Of a stretch of 45,852 nt of DNA, positions 15,904-23,940 are shown piece by piece (positions within the stretch are counted from its first letter, which is position 1; each line of letters begins with the position of its first letter). The notes below the pieces were generated by a model. That model did no database searches. It worked only from the letters and a program-made list of their open reading frames with translations, and was not told where the DNA came from. A program made the translations under genes and the position numbers. Origin of the DNA: an uncultured Clostridia bacterium (GTDB taxonomy: Bacteria > Bacillota > Clostridia > Christensenellales > CAG-314); NCBI GenBank assembly GCA_947625725.1, contig CANQPI010000013.1, positions 1 through 45,852 on the forward strand. The letters run 5' to 3'.

Positions 15904-16512
15904 ATGAAACAGAAAAAAGTAGGATTTTTTCAATCGATAAAACAGCGTGATCCGGCGGCGCGCAATTCGTTGGAGATATTGTTGCTGTATCCCGGCGTAC
16001 ACGCTATTATCGGATACCGTATATCTCACTTTTTTTACAAAATAAAGTTCAAATTTATCGCTCGGTTGATAATGAACATAACGCGCTTCAACACGGGAAT
16101 AGAGATACATCCCGCCGCGAAAATAGGCAAACATTTGTTCATAGACCACGGCATGGGAGTAGTTATCGGCGAAACGTCCGTTATCGGCGACAACTGCACG
16201 ATTTACCAAGGAGTAACTTTGGGCGGAACGGGCAAGGAACACAACAAACGCCATCCGACGTTGGGCAACGACGTGGTGGTGGGCGCAGGAGCCAAGGTGC
16301 TGGGCAATATCACGGTGGGCAACAACGTCAAGATCGGCGCAAATTCCGTCGTTTTGAAGAATATCCCCGACAATTGCACGGTGGTGGGAGTAGGACGTAT
16401 CCTCACTCCCCAAGGGCGACAGCAATCCGATTGCGGCGATTGCCCCAACTTCGGCGATTGTTGCGAAACGGCCGATCCGACCAAATGCGCACAACAAAAC
16501 GGACAAATCTGA
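15904..16512 (+). CDS. cysE: Serine O-acetyltransferase with cysteine-rich tail
   Basis: Transfers acetyl from acetyl-CoA to serine, the first step of cysteine synthesis; cytoplasmic. 202 residues. The N-terminal helices carry [20 protein letters not shown] with the catalytic Asp and His region. The left-handed beta-helix has hexapeptide repeats ([23 protein letters not shown]) and the acetyl-CoA loop [13 protein letters not shown]. After the helix comes an unusual tail with five cysteines in 19 residues ([19 protein letters not shown]), not typical of CysE, where the C-terminus usually mediates binding to cysteine synthase or inhibition. Co-transcribed with the upstream gene; weak AAGG site 14 bases ahead. 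Confidence 0.93.
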   Translation: MKQKKVGFFQSIKQRDPAARNSLEILLLYPGVHAIIGYRISHFFYKIKFKFIARLIMNITRFNTGIEIHPAAKIGKHLFIDHGMGVVIGETSVIGDNCTIYQGVTLGGTGKEHNKRHPTLGNDVVVGAGAKVLGNITVGNNVKIGANSVVLKNIPDNCTVVGVGRILTPQGRQQSDCGDCPNFGDCCETADPTKCAQQNGQI

Positions 16513-16533
16513 TCAATACAAACGGAGATGACA

Positions 16534-17388
16534 ATGAAAGTAAAAATCAGTGCGGACAGCACGGCGGATCTTTCGCCCGAACTGCTGACCAAGTACAACA
16601 TAGCAACAATGCCGCTTCACGTAAGTCTTGGCGAAAACGACTTTCTGGACGGAGTGACGATCCAACCCGATGATATTTACGCCTACTATGCGCAAAACAA
16701 AAAACTGCCCAAGTCGGGCGCGCGCAGTCCGCAGGAATACAAAGAGTTCTTCGAACAACAACTTGCCGAGGGCAACGACGCCGTGGTGCATTTTTGTATT
16801 TCGGCGGATATGTCCGCTTCCTATGCAAATGCGGCAAATGCGGCTGAGGATATGCCCGACGTGTTTGTGGTGGACAGCCGCCAACTTAGTACGGGTATAG
16901 GTCTGTTGGTGTTGGACGCCTGCGACATGGCGGCGGCAGGTTGGAACGCGCAACAGATCTACGACAGAGCGATGGAACGGCGCAATGAGTCCAAGTCCTC
17001 GTTTGTTGTGGACACGTTGGAGTTTTTGTACAAAGGCGGACGCTGTTCTGCGCTTGCCTATTTGGGGGCAAATTTACTCAATATCAAACCCTGCCTCGAA
17101 GTCAAGAACGGTTTGATAGGCGTGGAATCCAAACCGATGGGTAAATACCGTCGTTGCGTCGCCAAGTATTGCGAAAATATCCGTCAAAAGATCACCAACC
17201 CCGATCCCACGCGCGTATTTGTAACTCACACCAAAATGGACGAGGGCATTGCCGAGGAAGTTATTGCCACAGTCAAATCCTGGGGTCTGTTCGACCAAGT
17301 GTTGGAAACGACCGCGGGTTGTACCGTTACCACCCATTGCGGCGCCAATACGATAGGCATTTTGTATTTCAACGACGGCAAACATTGA
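16534..17388 (+). CDS. DegV family fatty-acid-binding protein
   Basis: A 284-residue cytoplasmic protein of the DegV/FakB family, which binds a fatty acid and presents it to the kinase FakA. Signatures are KISADSTADLSPELL at the N-terminus, LPKSGARSPQEY (the TSQPS-like loop carries Ser here), HFCISADMSASYANA, VVDSRQLSTGIGLLV and FLYKGGRCSALAYLGANLLNIKPCL. The start at 16534 has CGGAG at proper distance; the ATG at 16528 abuts that site. It follows cysE by 21 bp and may share its transcript. The upstream thioesterase gene at 2.6 kb could supply free fatty acids, but that link is only speculation. Confidence 0.93.
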   Translation: MKVKISADSTADLSPELLTKYNIATMPLHVSLGENDFLDGVTIQPDDIYAYYAQNKKLPKSGARSPQEYKEFFEQQLAEGNDAVVHFCISADMSASYANAANAAEDMPDVFVVDSRQLSTGIGLLVLDACDMAAAGWNAQQIYDRAMERRNESKSSFVVDTLEFLYKGGRCSALAYLGANLLNIKPCLEVKNGLIGVESKPMGKYRRCVAKYCENIRQKITNPDPTRVFVTHTKMDEGIAEEVIATVKSWGLFDQVLETTAGCTVTTHCGANTIGILYFNDGKH

Positions 17389-17400
17389 TGTAAACAAACA

Positions 17401-17437
17401 AAGAACTCCGCTTGCGATTCGAGCGGAGTTCTTTATT
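17401..17437. terminator. Bidirectional terminator
   Basis: AAGAACTCCGCT (17401-17412) pairs with AGCGGAGTTCTT (17422-17433), followed by TATTTG on the plus side; on the minus side it is followed by TTTGTTTG. It separates degV and the GntR regulator. Confidence 0.75.
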
Positions 17438-17441
17438 TGTT

Positions 17442-17801
17442 TCAACGCAACGTTTTGTCCAAAATTTCCGATATTTCCTCAACGTTCAGTCCAATACCTC
17501 GACAGTAGTCTATCGCTTCGCGCACTTTTGCCTGGGCGAGTTCGATTTTGCGGTTGTCGGTGTGCATTTCGTTTACAAAACAACCCTTGCCTGGTACGGT
17601 GTAAATGTACCCGTCCGCTTCCAACTTGTCGTAGGCGGCTTTGACGGGAATAACGCTTATCCGCAGTTCGCGCGCGACCACGCGGATAGAAGGCAAACAG
17701 TAGTGTGCCTCTATCTTGTGAGCAAGTATTTGCGCCGATATTTGCTTGTACAATTGCTCGTACAGCGGCGTTTCGCTTTTCGGATAAACATTCAGTTGCA
17801 T
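17442..17801 (-). CDS. GntR-family regulator, YtrA subfamily
   Basis: A 119-residue repressor-type protein. The N-terminal winged helix reads PLYEQLYKQISAQI, LPSIRVVARELRISVIPVKAAYDKLEADGYI, and has the GKGCFV wing. The short C-terminal tail of about 45 residues with two helices marks the YtrA subfamily, whose genes usually sit with the ABC transporters they control. Here it lies 92 bp downstream of, and in the same direction as, the ABC-2 exporter genes. It is therefore the likely regulator of that operon, acting at the palindrome near 20206-20230. No clear Shine-Dalgarno was seen before the ATG. Confidence 0.88.
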   Translation of the reverse strand: MQLNVYPKSETPLYEQLYKQISAQILAHKIEAHYCLPSIRVVARELRISVIPVKAAYDKLEADGYIYTVPGKGCFVNEMHTDNRKIELAQAKVREAIDYCRGIGLNVEEISEILDKTLR

Positions 17802-17892
17802 AAAGTTTCTATTTTCGATATTGTTTCCAATGTAGTCGTCATGTCATATTTTATCTTTTTTGGCGACATTTTTCAACTGAAAACGTTGTTTT

Positions 17893-18537
17893 TTACAGTT
17901 TTGCGGCAAATTTTTTCAAATGCTTTTTATAACCGACGTACGTCAGTCCGCAAAACGCGCCCGCTCCCACTACGAAAACGATCGCTCTCACCCACATAAA
18001 AGTCAGACCGTAACCGTACAGATAGGTCGAAGCAAATTTCACGGCAAGCGTGTTCAGCACCCAGCACAGTGCTATCGCCGAAATTGACGCCGCGAAACGC
18101 TTGTAGTAGGATGAAAACAAATCGGTGATGGCGTTGTGGAAACCCATGCCCAACAACAGTATCCCCAACAAAGTCAAATTTTGATCGAGTACCCAGCCCG
18201 AGTAGACAGAGTTGAGGTCAATGTCGGTAACGAACGCGTTCAAGACAAAGCCGAACAACGCTCCAAGCAAAAATGACGCGCACACGGCTATCTGCCACAA
18301 TGCGACGTACAGCAGGCGTCCTTTCACGACGTCGTTGCGTTTCATCGGCAGTTGCAAGTACATTGCCATGGCGGCGGAAGCCTCCGTTTCCGACCGCAAT
18401 AGGTAGTTGGGCAATAACAGCGTGTACAAACAAATCAACGGAACTACGGCAAATCCAAATAGCGGCATCAACAGTACAAATAGGGTAAACCAATTAGATT
18501 CCAATTTCAGTTGCGCTTTGAGTAGTTTTTTTAACAT
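17893..18537 (-). CDS. ABC-2 type permease, second copy
   Basis: 214 residues with about six hydrophobic helices. The ATG at 18537 follows GGGGGA. A longer open frame to 19104 exists but runs antiframe through the preceding permease and is not real. It starts MLKKLLKAQLKLES, has LPMKRNDVVKGRLLYV after helix 2, and ends FMWVRAIVFVVGAGAFCGLTYVGYKKHLKKF. These stretches align with the neighbouring permease, so the two are tandem paralogues forming a heterodimeric channel. The substrate is unknown. Confidence 0.85.
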   Translation of the reverse strand: MLKKLLKAQLKLESNWFTLFVLLMPLFGFAVVPLICLYTLLLPNYLLRSETEASAAMAMYLQLPMKRNDVVKGRLLYVALWQIAVCASFLLGALFGFVLNAFVTDIDLNSVYSGWVLDQNLTLLGILLLGMGFHNAITDLFSSYYKRFAASISAIALCWVLNTLAVKFASTYLYGYGLTFMWVRAIVFVVGAGAFCGLTYVGYKKHLKKFAAKL

Positions 18538-18560
18538 ATCAAATCCCCCGTTGCCGATTG

Positions 18561-19229
18561 TCAGATAATTCGTTTGGCAAACAATTTTTTGCCGATAACG
18601 TAACCGATAGCGGTAAACACTGCAAACAAACATACTCCGACGGCAAATATCACGGCTCTGAGCCACAGCCACTCCGCGTTGTAATTGCCGAGTATATTCG
18701 ATTCGACGTGTCCTAATTCGCCCACGATGAGAGAGGCGGGCAAAAGTACGCCCAGAAAAGCAGAACAATACGCCAGCACCGGCAGCGAAAACAAGATCGG
18801 ACGCGTTTTTTCGTAAGCGTACAGCGGTAGCGTTATCAAGTTGGCTACGCCCTGCGCAAAGAATATTGCGCCAAGCGCAGTCAAGTTCAACAAGAGTATA
18901 TTTTGCGCGGGGTTTGTAAAGTTGCTTATTAACCGCCCGATCCCGACGGACAAGGCGGCGATCGAAGTCGCGACAAATTCCAATATCAGCATAACGCAAA
19001 CGGCTGCCGAGTATTTTTTGCACCGTTTGACGGGCAACCCGTCGTAAAATTTCAGCGAATCGTTGTTGCGGACAGTCGGAATGTACATTACCGTCACGTA
19101 GCATCCCGCCGCAAGCAGTATAATTGCGTTGTTGACCAATAGCGACAGCGCGGCTACTGCGACAAAGCCAACGTAGTATATCTTGACGACGTTTAGTTTC
19201 AACTCGGACGAAATCATTTTTCTTAGCAT
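18561..19229 (-). CDS. ABC-2 type permease, first copy
   Basis: 222 residues with about six helices. It begins MLRKMISSELKLNVVKIYYV, has GLPVKRCKKYSAAVCV, and ends WLWLRAVIFAVGVCLFAVFTAIGY followed by a basic tail, matching the downstream paralogue in layout. AAGG lies ahead of the ATG. It is placed 23 bp before the second permease and 99 bp after the ATPase gene, so one operon. Likely exports a peptide, antibiotic or lipid as in YtrBCDEF- or bacitracin-type systems; not determined from sequence. Confidence 0.85.
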   Translation of the reverse strand: MLRKMISSELKLNVVKIYYVGFVAVAALSLLVNNAIILLAAGCYVTVMYIPTVRNNDSLKFYDGLPVKRCKKYSAAVCVMLILEFVATSIAALSVGIGRLISNFTNPAQNILLLNLTALGAIFFAQGVANLITLPLYAYEKTRPILFSLPVLAYCSAFLGVLLPASLIVGELGHVESNILGNYNAEWLWLRAVIFAVGVCLFAVFTAIGYVIGKKLFAKRII

Positions 19230-19328
19230 AACAGTACCTTTTTTGAACTTTTTTTGTTGCGGCGCGACTAAATTTGCTTTTTACGCGGCAACGTGATCTG
19301 ACGGCGACGGCAAGCGAACGTCGTCAAG

Positions 19329-20177
19329 TCAGTCGTTGTGTAACTCTTTGTTGTAGTAGACCATCACGTCCTCGATAGAGGGCTTTTCCGTTTCGAAGCC
19401 GTCCGCGGCAGTCAATTTGCTGCGTTCTATCAGCGCGGTAAAACCGAATTCGTTGCGCTTTACGGCAACTGCGCGAGCGGTCAAATCGGGCGTCAGATCG
19501 TCCAAACCGCCTCTTATCAAAGCGTGAGCCTCCAACAGTTCGTCCTTGGGCGCGTCCAACACAATGTGCCCGTTGTCGATATATACGATCCTGTCGGCGC
19601 ATTTTTCCAAATCGCTTGTGATATGCGTGGAAAACAGTATGCTCTTGTCACAAGACGCAATGTCGCGAAATATTTCCAACACTTCGTCGCGCATTATCGG
19701 ATCCAATCCGCTGGTCGGTTCGTCGAAAATATACAACTCCGCGTCGTGACTCATGGCAAGCGCCAACGCAAATTTGACTTTCATTCCTTGACTCAGTTCT
19801 TTGACTCGTTTGTTGACGTCGAGTCCGAACTTGGCGCACAGTTTGTCAAAGACCGATCCATCCCACTTGTCAAAGAAAGCGGAGTAACTTGCGGTAATTT
19901 TGGACAGTTTGAGATTGGGAAAATATTCGAACGCGCCCGCGGCGTAGCCTATTCGTTGCTTGACCGCTTCTTCGTTTCGCATTACGTCCAAACCGAACGC
20001 CTCAATCTGACCGCTGTCGGGAACGATAGCGTTGACTATGCACCTCAAAGTGCTGGTCTTTCCCGCGCCGTTTGCTCCGACAAACCCTACTATCATGCCG
20101 TTCGGCACTTCGAAACTTACGTTTTCAAGAGCAAAATTGCCGTTCATTCTCTTGCAGAGATCCTTTATTTTGAGCAT
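19329..20177 (-). CDS. ABC transporter ATP-binding protein (ABC-2 exporter)
   Basis: 282 residues. Walker A GANGAGKTS near residue 37, a Q-loop region (IGYAAGAFEYFPNL, in which the usual Gln is not evident), signature ELSQGMKVKFALA, Walker B LYIFDEPTSGLDP, and switch His in FSTHITSDLEKC. The signature LSQGM replaces LSGGQ, common in YtrB/EcsA-like exporters. The C-terminal extension of about 70 residues is also typical of that group. The ATG follows AGGAGG by six bases. First gene of the operon, with a consensus promoter and palindromic operator just upstream. Confidence 0.93.
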   Translation of the reverse strand: MLKIKDLCKRMNGNFALENVSFEVPNGMIVGFVGANGAGKTSTLRCIVNAIVPDSGQIEAFGLDVMRNEEAVKQRIGYAAGAFEYFPNLKLSKITASYSAFFDKWDGSVFDKLCAKFGLDVNKRVKELSQGMKVKFALALAMSHDAELYIFDEPTSGLDPIMRDEVLEIFRDIASCDKSILFSTHITSDLEKCADRIVYIDNGHIVLDAPKDELLEAHALIRGGLDDLTPDLTARAVAVKRNEFGFTALIERSKLTAADGFETEKPSIEDVMVYYNKELHND

Positions 20178-20185
20178 AGTTCCTC

Positions 20186-20230
20186 CTGTGAACACAGTTT
20201 GCGCAACTGTGCATATTCGATATACACAGT
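20186..20230. promoter_or_regulatory. Palindromic operator cluster for ABC exporter operon
   Basis: A 25-bp imperfect palindrome (20206-20230) has half-sites ACTGTGCATAT and ATATACACAGT around TCG. Next to it lies CTGTG-AA-CACAG (20186-20197), which also pairs with the first half-site around TGCGC. It overlaps the transcription start and leader. GntR/YtrA proteins bind such dyads; assignment to the GntR gene at 17.4 kb is inferred. Confidence 0.6.
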
Positions 20231-20256
20231 ATAGCACCGCATATTTTCCTTGTCAA
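20228..20256 (-). promoter_or_regulatory. Promoter of ABC exporter operon
   Basis: Minus strand: TTGACA (20256-20251), 17 bp, TATACT (20233-20228). Confidence 0.85.
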
Positions 20257-20504
20257 CGCTTTTTGCAGTACTTTTTTTAGGAAACGTCGGGAGCGGTAGC
20301 GCAAGCGTTGACCGAACAAGGGCAGGTCGCAAAAATGTATCATTGCGAGCAGTTTTCAGATTCGGCGATTCTCGCGCGCAAACAAATATTTTGCCTGCTT
20401 TTTTCGAATTATCGGTAGCGTAATTGCGGCAAAAAAACATAAATTACAAACTTTGTCGCGACGTCGGACAAATCCATCGTAACATAGCGGCAGAGGTTGG
20501 TACA

Positions 20505-20510
20505 TATAAT
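20505..20510 (+). promoter_or_regulatory. -10 box of 20516 gene, possibly leaderless
   Basis: TATAAT five bases before the ATG and no Shine-Dalgarno. No good -35 is present at 17 bp. The region 20257-20504 contains no recognised gene. Confidence 0.4.
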
Positions 20511-20515
20511 GAGAT

Positions 20516-20983
20516 ATGTTCAAAACAACTCTCAAAAGCGTCGCGATAGCCCTGTCGGTGTTGGCGGCGATAGTACTGATATTGTCGGCAGTGGACGTAA
20601 CGCGCACTGTTTCCGCAAACGGCAAGGAACTTTCGCTCAAAGTGACGGTAGTGGATTTGGACGGCGTTCCCGTTCACAACGCCGTAGTCAAAGTGAACGA
20701 TCAAACGTTCTTTACCGACAACAAGGGAAACTCGCCCAATTTTGCGCTGTCGAACGTTTCCAATTGCTATGACGCTTCCATTACCGAATGGGGGACCGTT
20801 ACCGTAGCCGTAACAAAGGACGGTTTTGTGCCTGCGTTCGTTTTCAATTGCGTGGTCTATTCGGACGTTCCTCGCAAACTTACGGTCAAGATATATCCCG
20901 CGGACGGCAGCGATCTGCCTTATGTCTGCTATGTCGAATCACCGCCCGACGATTATATGCGGCAAATTATGCAAGAACCTTGA
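20516..20983 (+). CDS. Membrane-anchored protein with carboxypeptidase-regulatory-like fold
   Basis: 155 residues. A single N-terminal helix (residues 6-27, LKSVAIALSVLAAIVLILSAV) without a clear cleavage site acts as an anchor. It is followed by an outward beta-sandwich: LKVTVVDLDGVPVHNAVVKVNDQTFFTDNKGN fits the pattern of carboxypeptidase-regulatory/CnaB-like domains (V-x-D-x-x-G-x-P-V-x-x-A-x-V). A second beta part ends at a proline-rich tail. It is divergent from the ABC operon and alone. The exact role is unknown. Confidence 0.75.
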   Translation: MFKTTLKSVAIALSVLAAIVLILSAVDVTRTVSANGKELSLKVTVVDLDGVPVHNAVVKVNDQTFFTDNKGNSPNFALSNVSNCYDASITEWGTVTVAVTKDGFVPAFVFNCVVYSDVPRKLTVKIYPADGSDLPYVCYVESPPDDYMRQIMQEP

Positions 20984-21010
20984 TTTCGAAAGAATAACTT
21001 CGTTTTTGCT

Positions 21011-21043
21011 CGTTTTATAGACTACTATTTTAGGCATAGTATC
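21011..21043. repeat. 33-nt palindromic repeat, copy 1
   Basis: Contains TACTAT (21023-21028) and its complement ATAGTA (21036-21041). It matches 31036-31068 at 27 of 33 positions. Both copies lie just downstream of a gene end. Confidence 0.5.
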
Positions 21044-21162
21044 GAATAATGAAATATTTATGCAATAAAAAAGCGGTATATATGCGCCAAACAAAGCGTC
21101 GCTTCCGAAAAAGCGTGAAAAAAAACTTTTTGCTCATCACATCGGTAAAATAAGATTTTGAC

Positions 21163-21187
21163 AAACGCTTGGCGACGCGTTTTTTTT
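21163..21187 (+). terminator. Possible terminator
   Basis: AAACGC/GCGTTT around an 8-base loop, then a run of T. It is 180 bp after the preceding gene. The following 21188-21512 is AT-rich with a TTTGTTCG/CGAACAAA hairpin at 21275-21294 and no gene. Confidence 0.45.
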
Positions 21188-21512
21188 GTCGGAACTAATA
21201 TTTTTTTTGTTAAGTATTTGACTGCGAATTTGCGACGGGGCGTAAAAGTTTTTTCGGGATATTGTCAATTTGTTTTTGTTCGTTGACGAACAAATTTCCA
21301 AAGAGATCCTGTCGATAGGGGGCTCGAATATCGTCGTAAAAACAGTTGGCAATTTTTATCGGCAAGCATTTTTCTACGCAAAGCGTTGTTACAATGTTAC
21401 GAAAATATTTTTAATTTTTGCGCTTCAACAGTACACAATAAGTATAAATTATGTTAGAATATTAAACGTAAATATACTCGGATTTTTCGAAATTACAAAA
21501 GGTAGGTTCGAT

Positions 21513-23912
21513 ATGGATGTTGACAGTTTTGTAAAACAACTTTCCGTCGCTCAAAAGATACTTTTTTCTCACGGAAAAGGCTCTTGGCACACAAATTCTG
21601 TCAACGGTATGCCTGCCGTAACGATGGCGGACGGTCCTCACGGTTTGCGCAAGCAAGTAGGCGCAGAGATCAACGACAGCAAAATGGCGACCTGCTTTCC
21701 TACCGGTTCGGCTTTGGCGTCCTCCTGGAACAGGGCTACGGTACGTCAGGTCGCGGAAGCGATAGCCGACGAAGCGGTTGCCGAGGATGTTTCCTTGTTG
21801 TTGGGACCGTCGGTAAACATCAAGCGTAATCCCCTTTGCGGGCGCAACTTCGAGTATTTTTCGGAAGATCCTCTGCTTGCGGGCGAACTTGCTGCGGAGT
21901 ACGTCAATGCCGTTCAGAACGCGGGCGTGGGTTGCAGTGTAAAGCATTTTGCCGTCAACTCTCGCGAAACCGATCGCATGACGACGGATTCGGTGGTGGA
22001 CGAACGGGCGTTGCGCGAAATTTACCTTGCGCCCTTCGAGCGCGTGGTAAAGCAAGCGCGTCCCTACACGGTAATGGCGGCATACAACAAGGTCAACGGC
22101 GAGAGTTGCGCTCACAACAAGCGTTTGCTCACCGACGTTTTGCGCGGAGAATGGGGCTTTGACGGCGCGGTGGTGTCCGATTGGGGCGCATGCTATGATC
22201 TGCCCAAGGCGTATCGGGCGGGCGTCGATCTTCAAATGCCCGACGGCGGCAAGTTTCACGAAAAGTTGGTGTCCAAAGCGTTGCAAAACGGCGAGTTGGA
22301 CGAGGAAAGCCTTGACCGCGCCTGCCTCAACGTGGCAAAACTTGTGCAAAAGTGTTCTGTCCCCAAGCAGAAAACCGTCGTCAGCGAGGCGAAACATCAT
22401 TTGCTCAGTCGCAAGGCGGCGGCGGATTGCGCCGTTTTGCTCAAAAATAACGGAATTTTGCCCCTTCGCAAAGATAGTCGTGTGCTTGTGGTGGGCGAAC
22501 TTGCGGAAAAACCTCGTTTTCAGGGAGCGGGTAGTAGTCACGTCAACGCAAAGTGCAGGTCGTTTTTGCAAATTCTCACGGAAAACGGCGTCGAGTACAC
22601 CTATGCCAAGGGCTACAACGTCAAGGGCGACAAGGTGGACGAACATTTGCAATTTGAGGCGGCTCGGTTGGCGCTCAAATATGACACCGTGCTGTTTTTC
22701 GGCGGGTTGACGGACGATTCGGAGGGCGAGGGGTTCGATCGCTCCCATTTGGAAATACCCAACTGTCAACGCAGTTTGCTCAGCGTGGTATCCCAGCACA
22801 ACCCCAACGTGGTATTTGTGGCTGTCGGCGGCGCGCCCTTTGTTTGCCCATGGCTGTACCAGGTCAAAGCGTTGTTGCAAATGCACCTCGGGGGCGAAGC
22901 CGTCACCGAGGCGGCGTTCGATTTGATATTCGGCAACGTTTCGCCCTGCGGACGTCTTGCCGAGAGTTATCCGCTTCGTTTGGAGGACGTTCCCTGCTAC
23001 AACAACGTCGGGCAGGACGAGCGTGCGGACGAGCATCGCGAAAGCGTCTTTGTGGGTTATCGCTACTACAACAGTTTCGATGTGCCCGTGCAGTTCCCGT
23101 TCGGGTACGGTTTGTCCTATTGTTTGTTTGTCTACACGGATATGACGGCAGTTCCCGCGCAGGACGGCTACGACGTGACCGTCACCGTCAACAACTACGG
23201 TCCTATGGGCGCAAGCGAGGTGGTGGAACTTTTTGTAGACAATTGCGATTGCGGCTATTTTCGCCCCAAACGTCAACTTGCCGCATTCGACAAGGTGTTT
23301 GTCCCGAGCGGCGGATCGGTAAAGGTCGCTTTGCACGTCGATAACCGCGCTTTTTCCGTGTTTGCCGACGGCAAGTTCCGCGTGGTCAAGGGCAAGTACA
23401 AACTGTGCATTTGCAAGGATGTCGAAACGGTAACGCTTTCTCAAACGGTGGAAGTGGCGGGCGAAACGCTCAAAGGGCAGGATCGCAAAAACTATCCCGC
23501 CTACTATCCGCGCAAGTCCTCCGCAAAAAAAGCCTCCGACGAACCGCGCGAGCCGTTGCAAATCGAAAGCGAGCAGTTCTACGCGTTGGCGCAATATCGT
23601 CCAAGCCGATACGTCGCGCCCAAGCGCGGAGAGTACACTTTGACGAGTACATTGGGCGAGATGGCTCCGAATGTCGGTATGGTGCGCATGTTGCTCAGAT
23701 ACGTGCGCAAGTATGCGATCAAGCACTCCCCGACCAAAACCGCCGACGACCCCGTGGCGAAAATGACCTACCTGTCCGCACTTTCCACGCCGTTGATATC
23801 TTTGATGAGCGTTGGCGGCGTCAAATCCAAATACGTTATGTATTTGCTTTACAAGGGCAACAAAAAACCTTTCAAAGCGTTGGCGGCGTTGCGCGGTAAA
23901 ATATTCGATTGA
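21513..23912 (+). CDS. Glycoside hydrolase family 3 beta-glucosidase
   Basis: Hydrolyses beta-glucosides; no signal peptide, so it acts in the cytoplasm on imported sugars. 799 residues. The N-terminal TIM barrel holds MADGPHGLR, LLLGPSVNIKRNPLCGRNFEYFSEDP, VKHFAVNSRETDR and VVSDWGA with nucleophile Asp223. The alpha/beta sandwich (FQGAGSSHVN...) follows. A fibronectin-III-like domain comes next (FPFGYGLSY...). The last 170 residues are an extra helical extension (LGEMAPNVGMVRMLLRYVRKY). The frame is open back to 21270 but the Shine-Dalgarno-like GGTAGG and the domain boundary point to ATG 21513. First gene of a tight five-gene run with pgi. Confidence 0.93.
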   Translation: MDVDSFVKQLSVAQKILFSHGKGSWHTNSVNGMPAVTMADGPHGLRKQVGAEINDSKMATCFPTGSALASSWNRATVRQVAEAIADEAVAEDVSLLLGPSVNIKRNPLCGRNFEYFSEDPLLAGELAAEYVNAVQNAGVGCSVKHFAVNSRETDRMTTDSVVDERALREIYLAPFERVVKQARPYTVMAAYNKVNGESCAHNKRLLTDVLRGEWGFDGAVVSDWGACYDLPKAYRAGVDLQMPDGGKFHEKLVSKALQNGELDEESLDRACLNVAKLVQKCSVPKQKTVVSEAKHHLLSRKAAADCAVLLKNNGILPLRKDSRVLVVGELAEKPRFQGAGSSHVNAKCRSFLQILTENGVEYTYAKGYNVKGDKVDEHLQFEAARLALKYDTVLFFGGLTDDSEGEGFDRSHLEIPNCQRSLLSVVSQHNPNVVFVAVGGAPFVCPWLYQVKALLQMHLGGEAVTEAAFDLIFGNVSPCGRLAESYPLRLEDVPCYNNVGQDERADEHRESVFVGYRYYNSFDVPVQFPFGYGLSYCLFVYTDMTAVPAQDGYDVTVTVNNYGPMGASEVVELFVDNCDCGYFRPKRQLAAFDKVFVPSGGSVKVALHVDNRAFSVFADGKFRVVKGKYKLCICKDVETVTLSQTVEVAGETLKGQDRKNYPAYYPRKSSAKKASDEPREPLQIESEQFYALAQYRPSRYVAPKRGEYTLTSTLGEMAPNVGMVRMLLRYVRKYAIKHSPTKTADDPVAKMTYLSALSTPLISLMSVGGVKSKYVMYLLYKGNKKPFKALAALRGKIFD

Positions 23913-23940
23913 CGTTACAACTACAAGGAGAAAAAAATTT

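Noticed and set aside
21270-21512. N-terminal extension of the GH3 glucosidase
   Set aside because: The frame is open by chance in an AT-rich leader; the domain and a ribosome-site-like GGTAGG begin at 21513.
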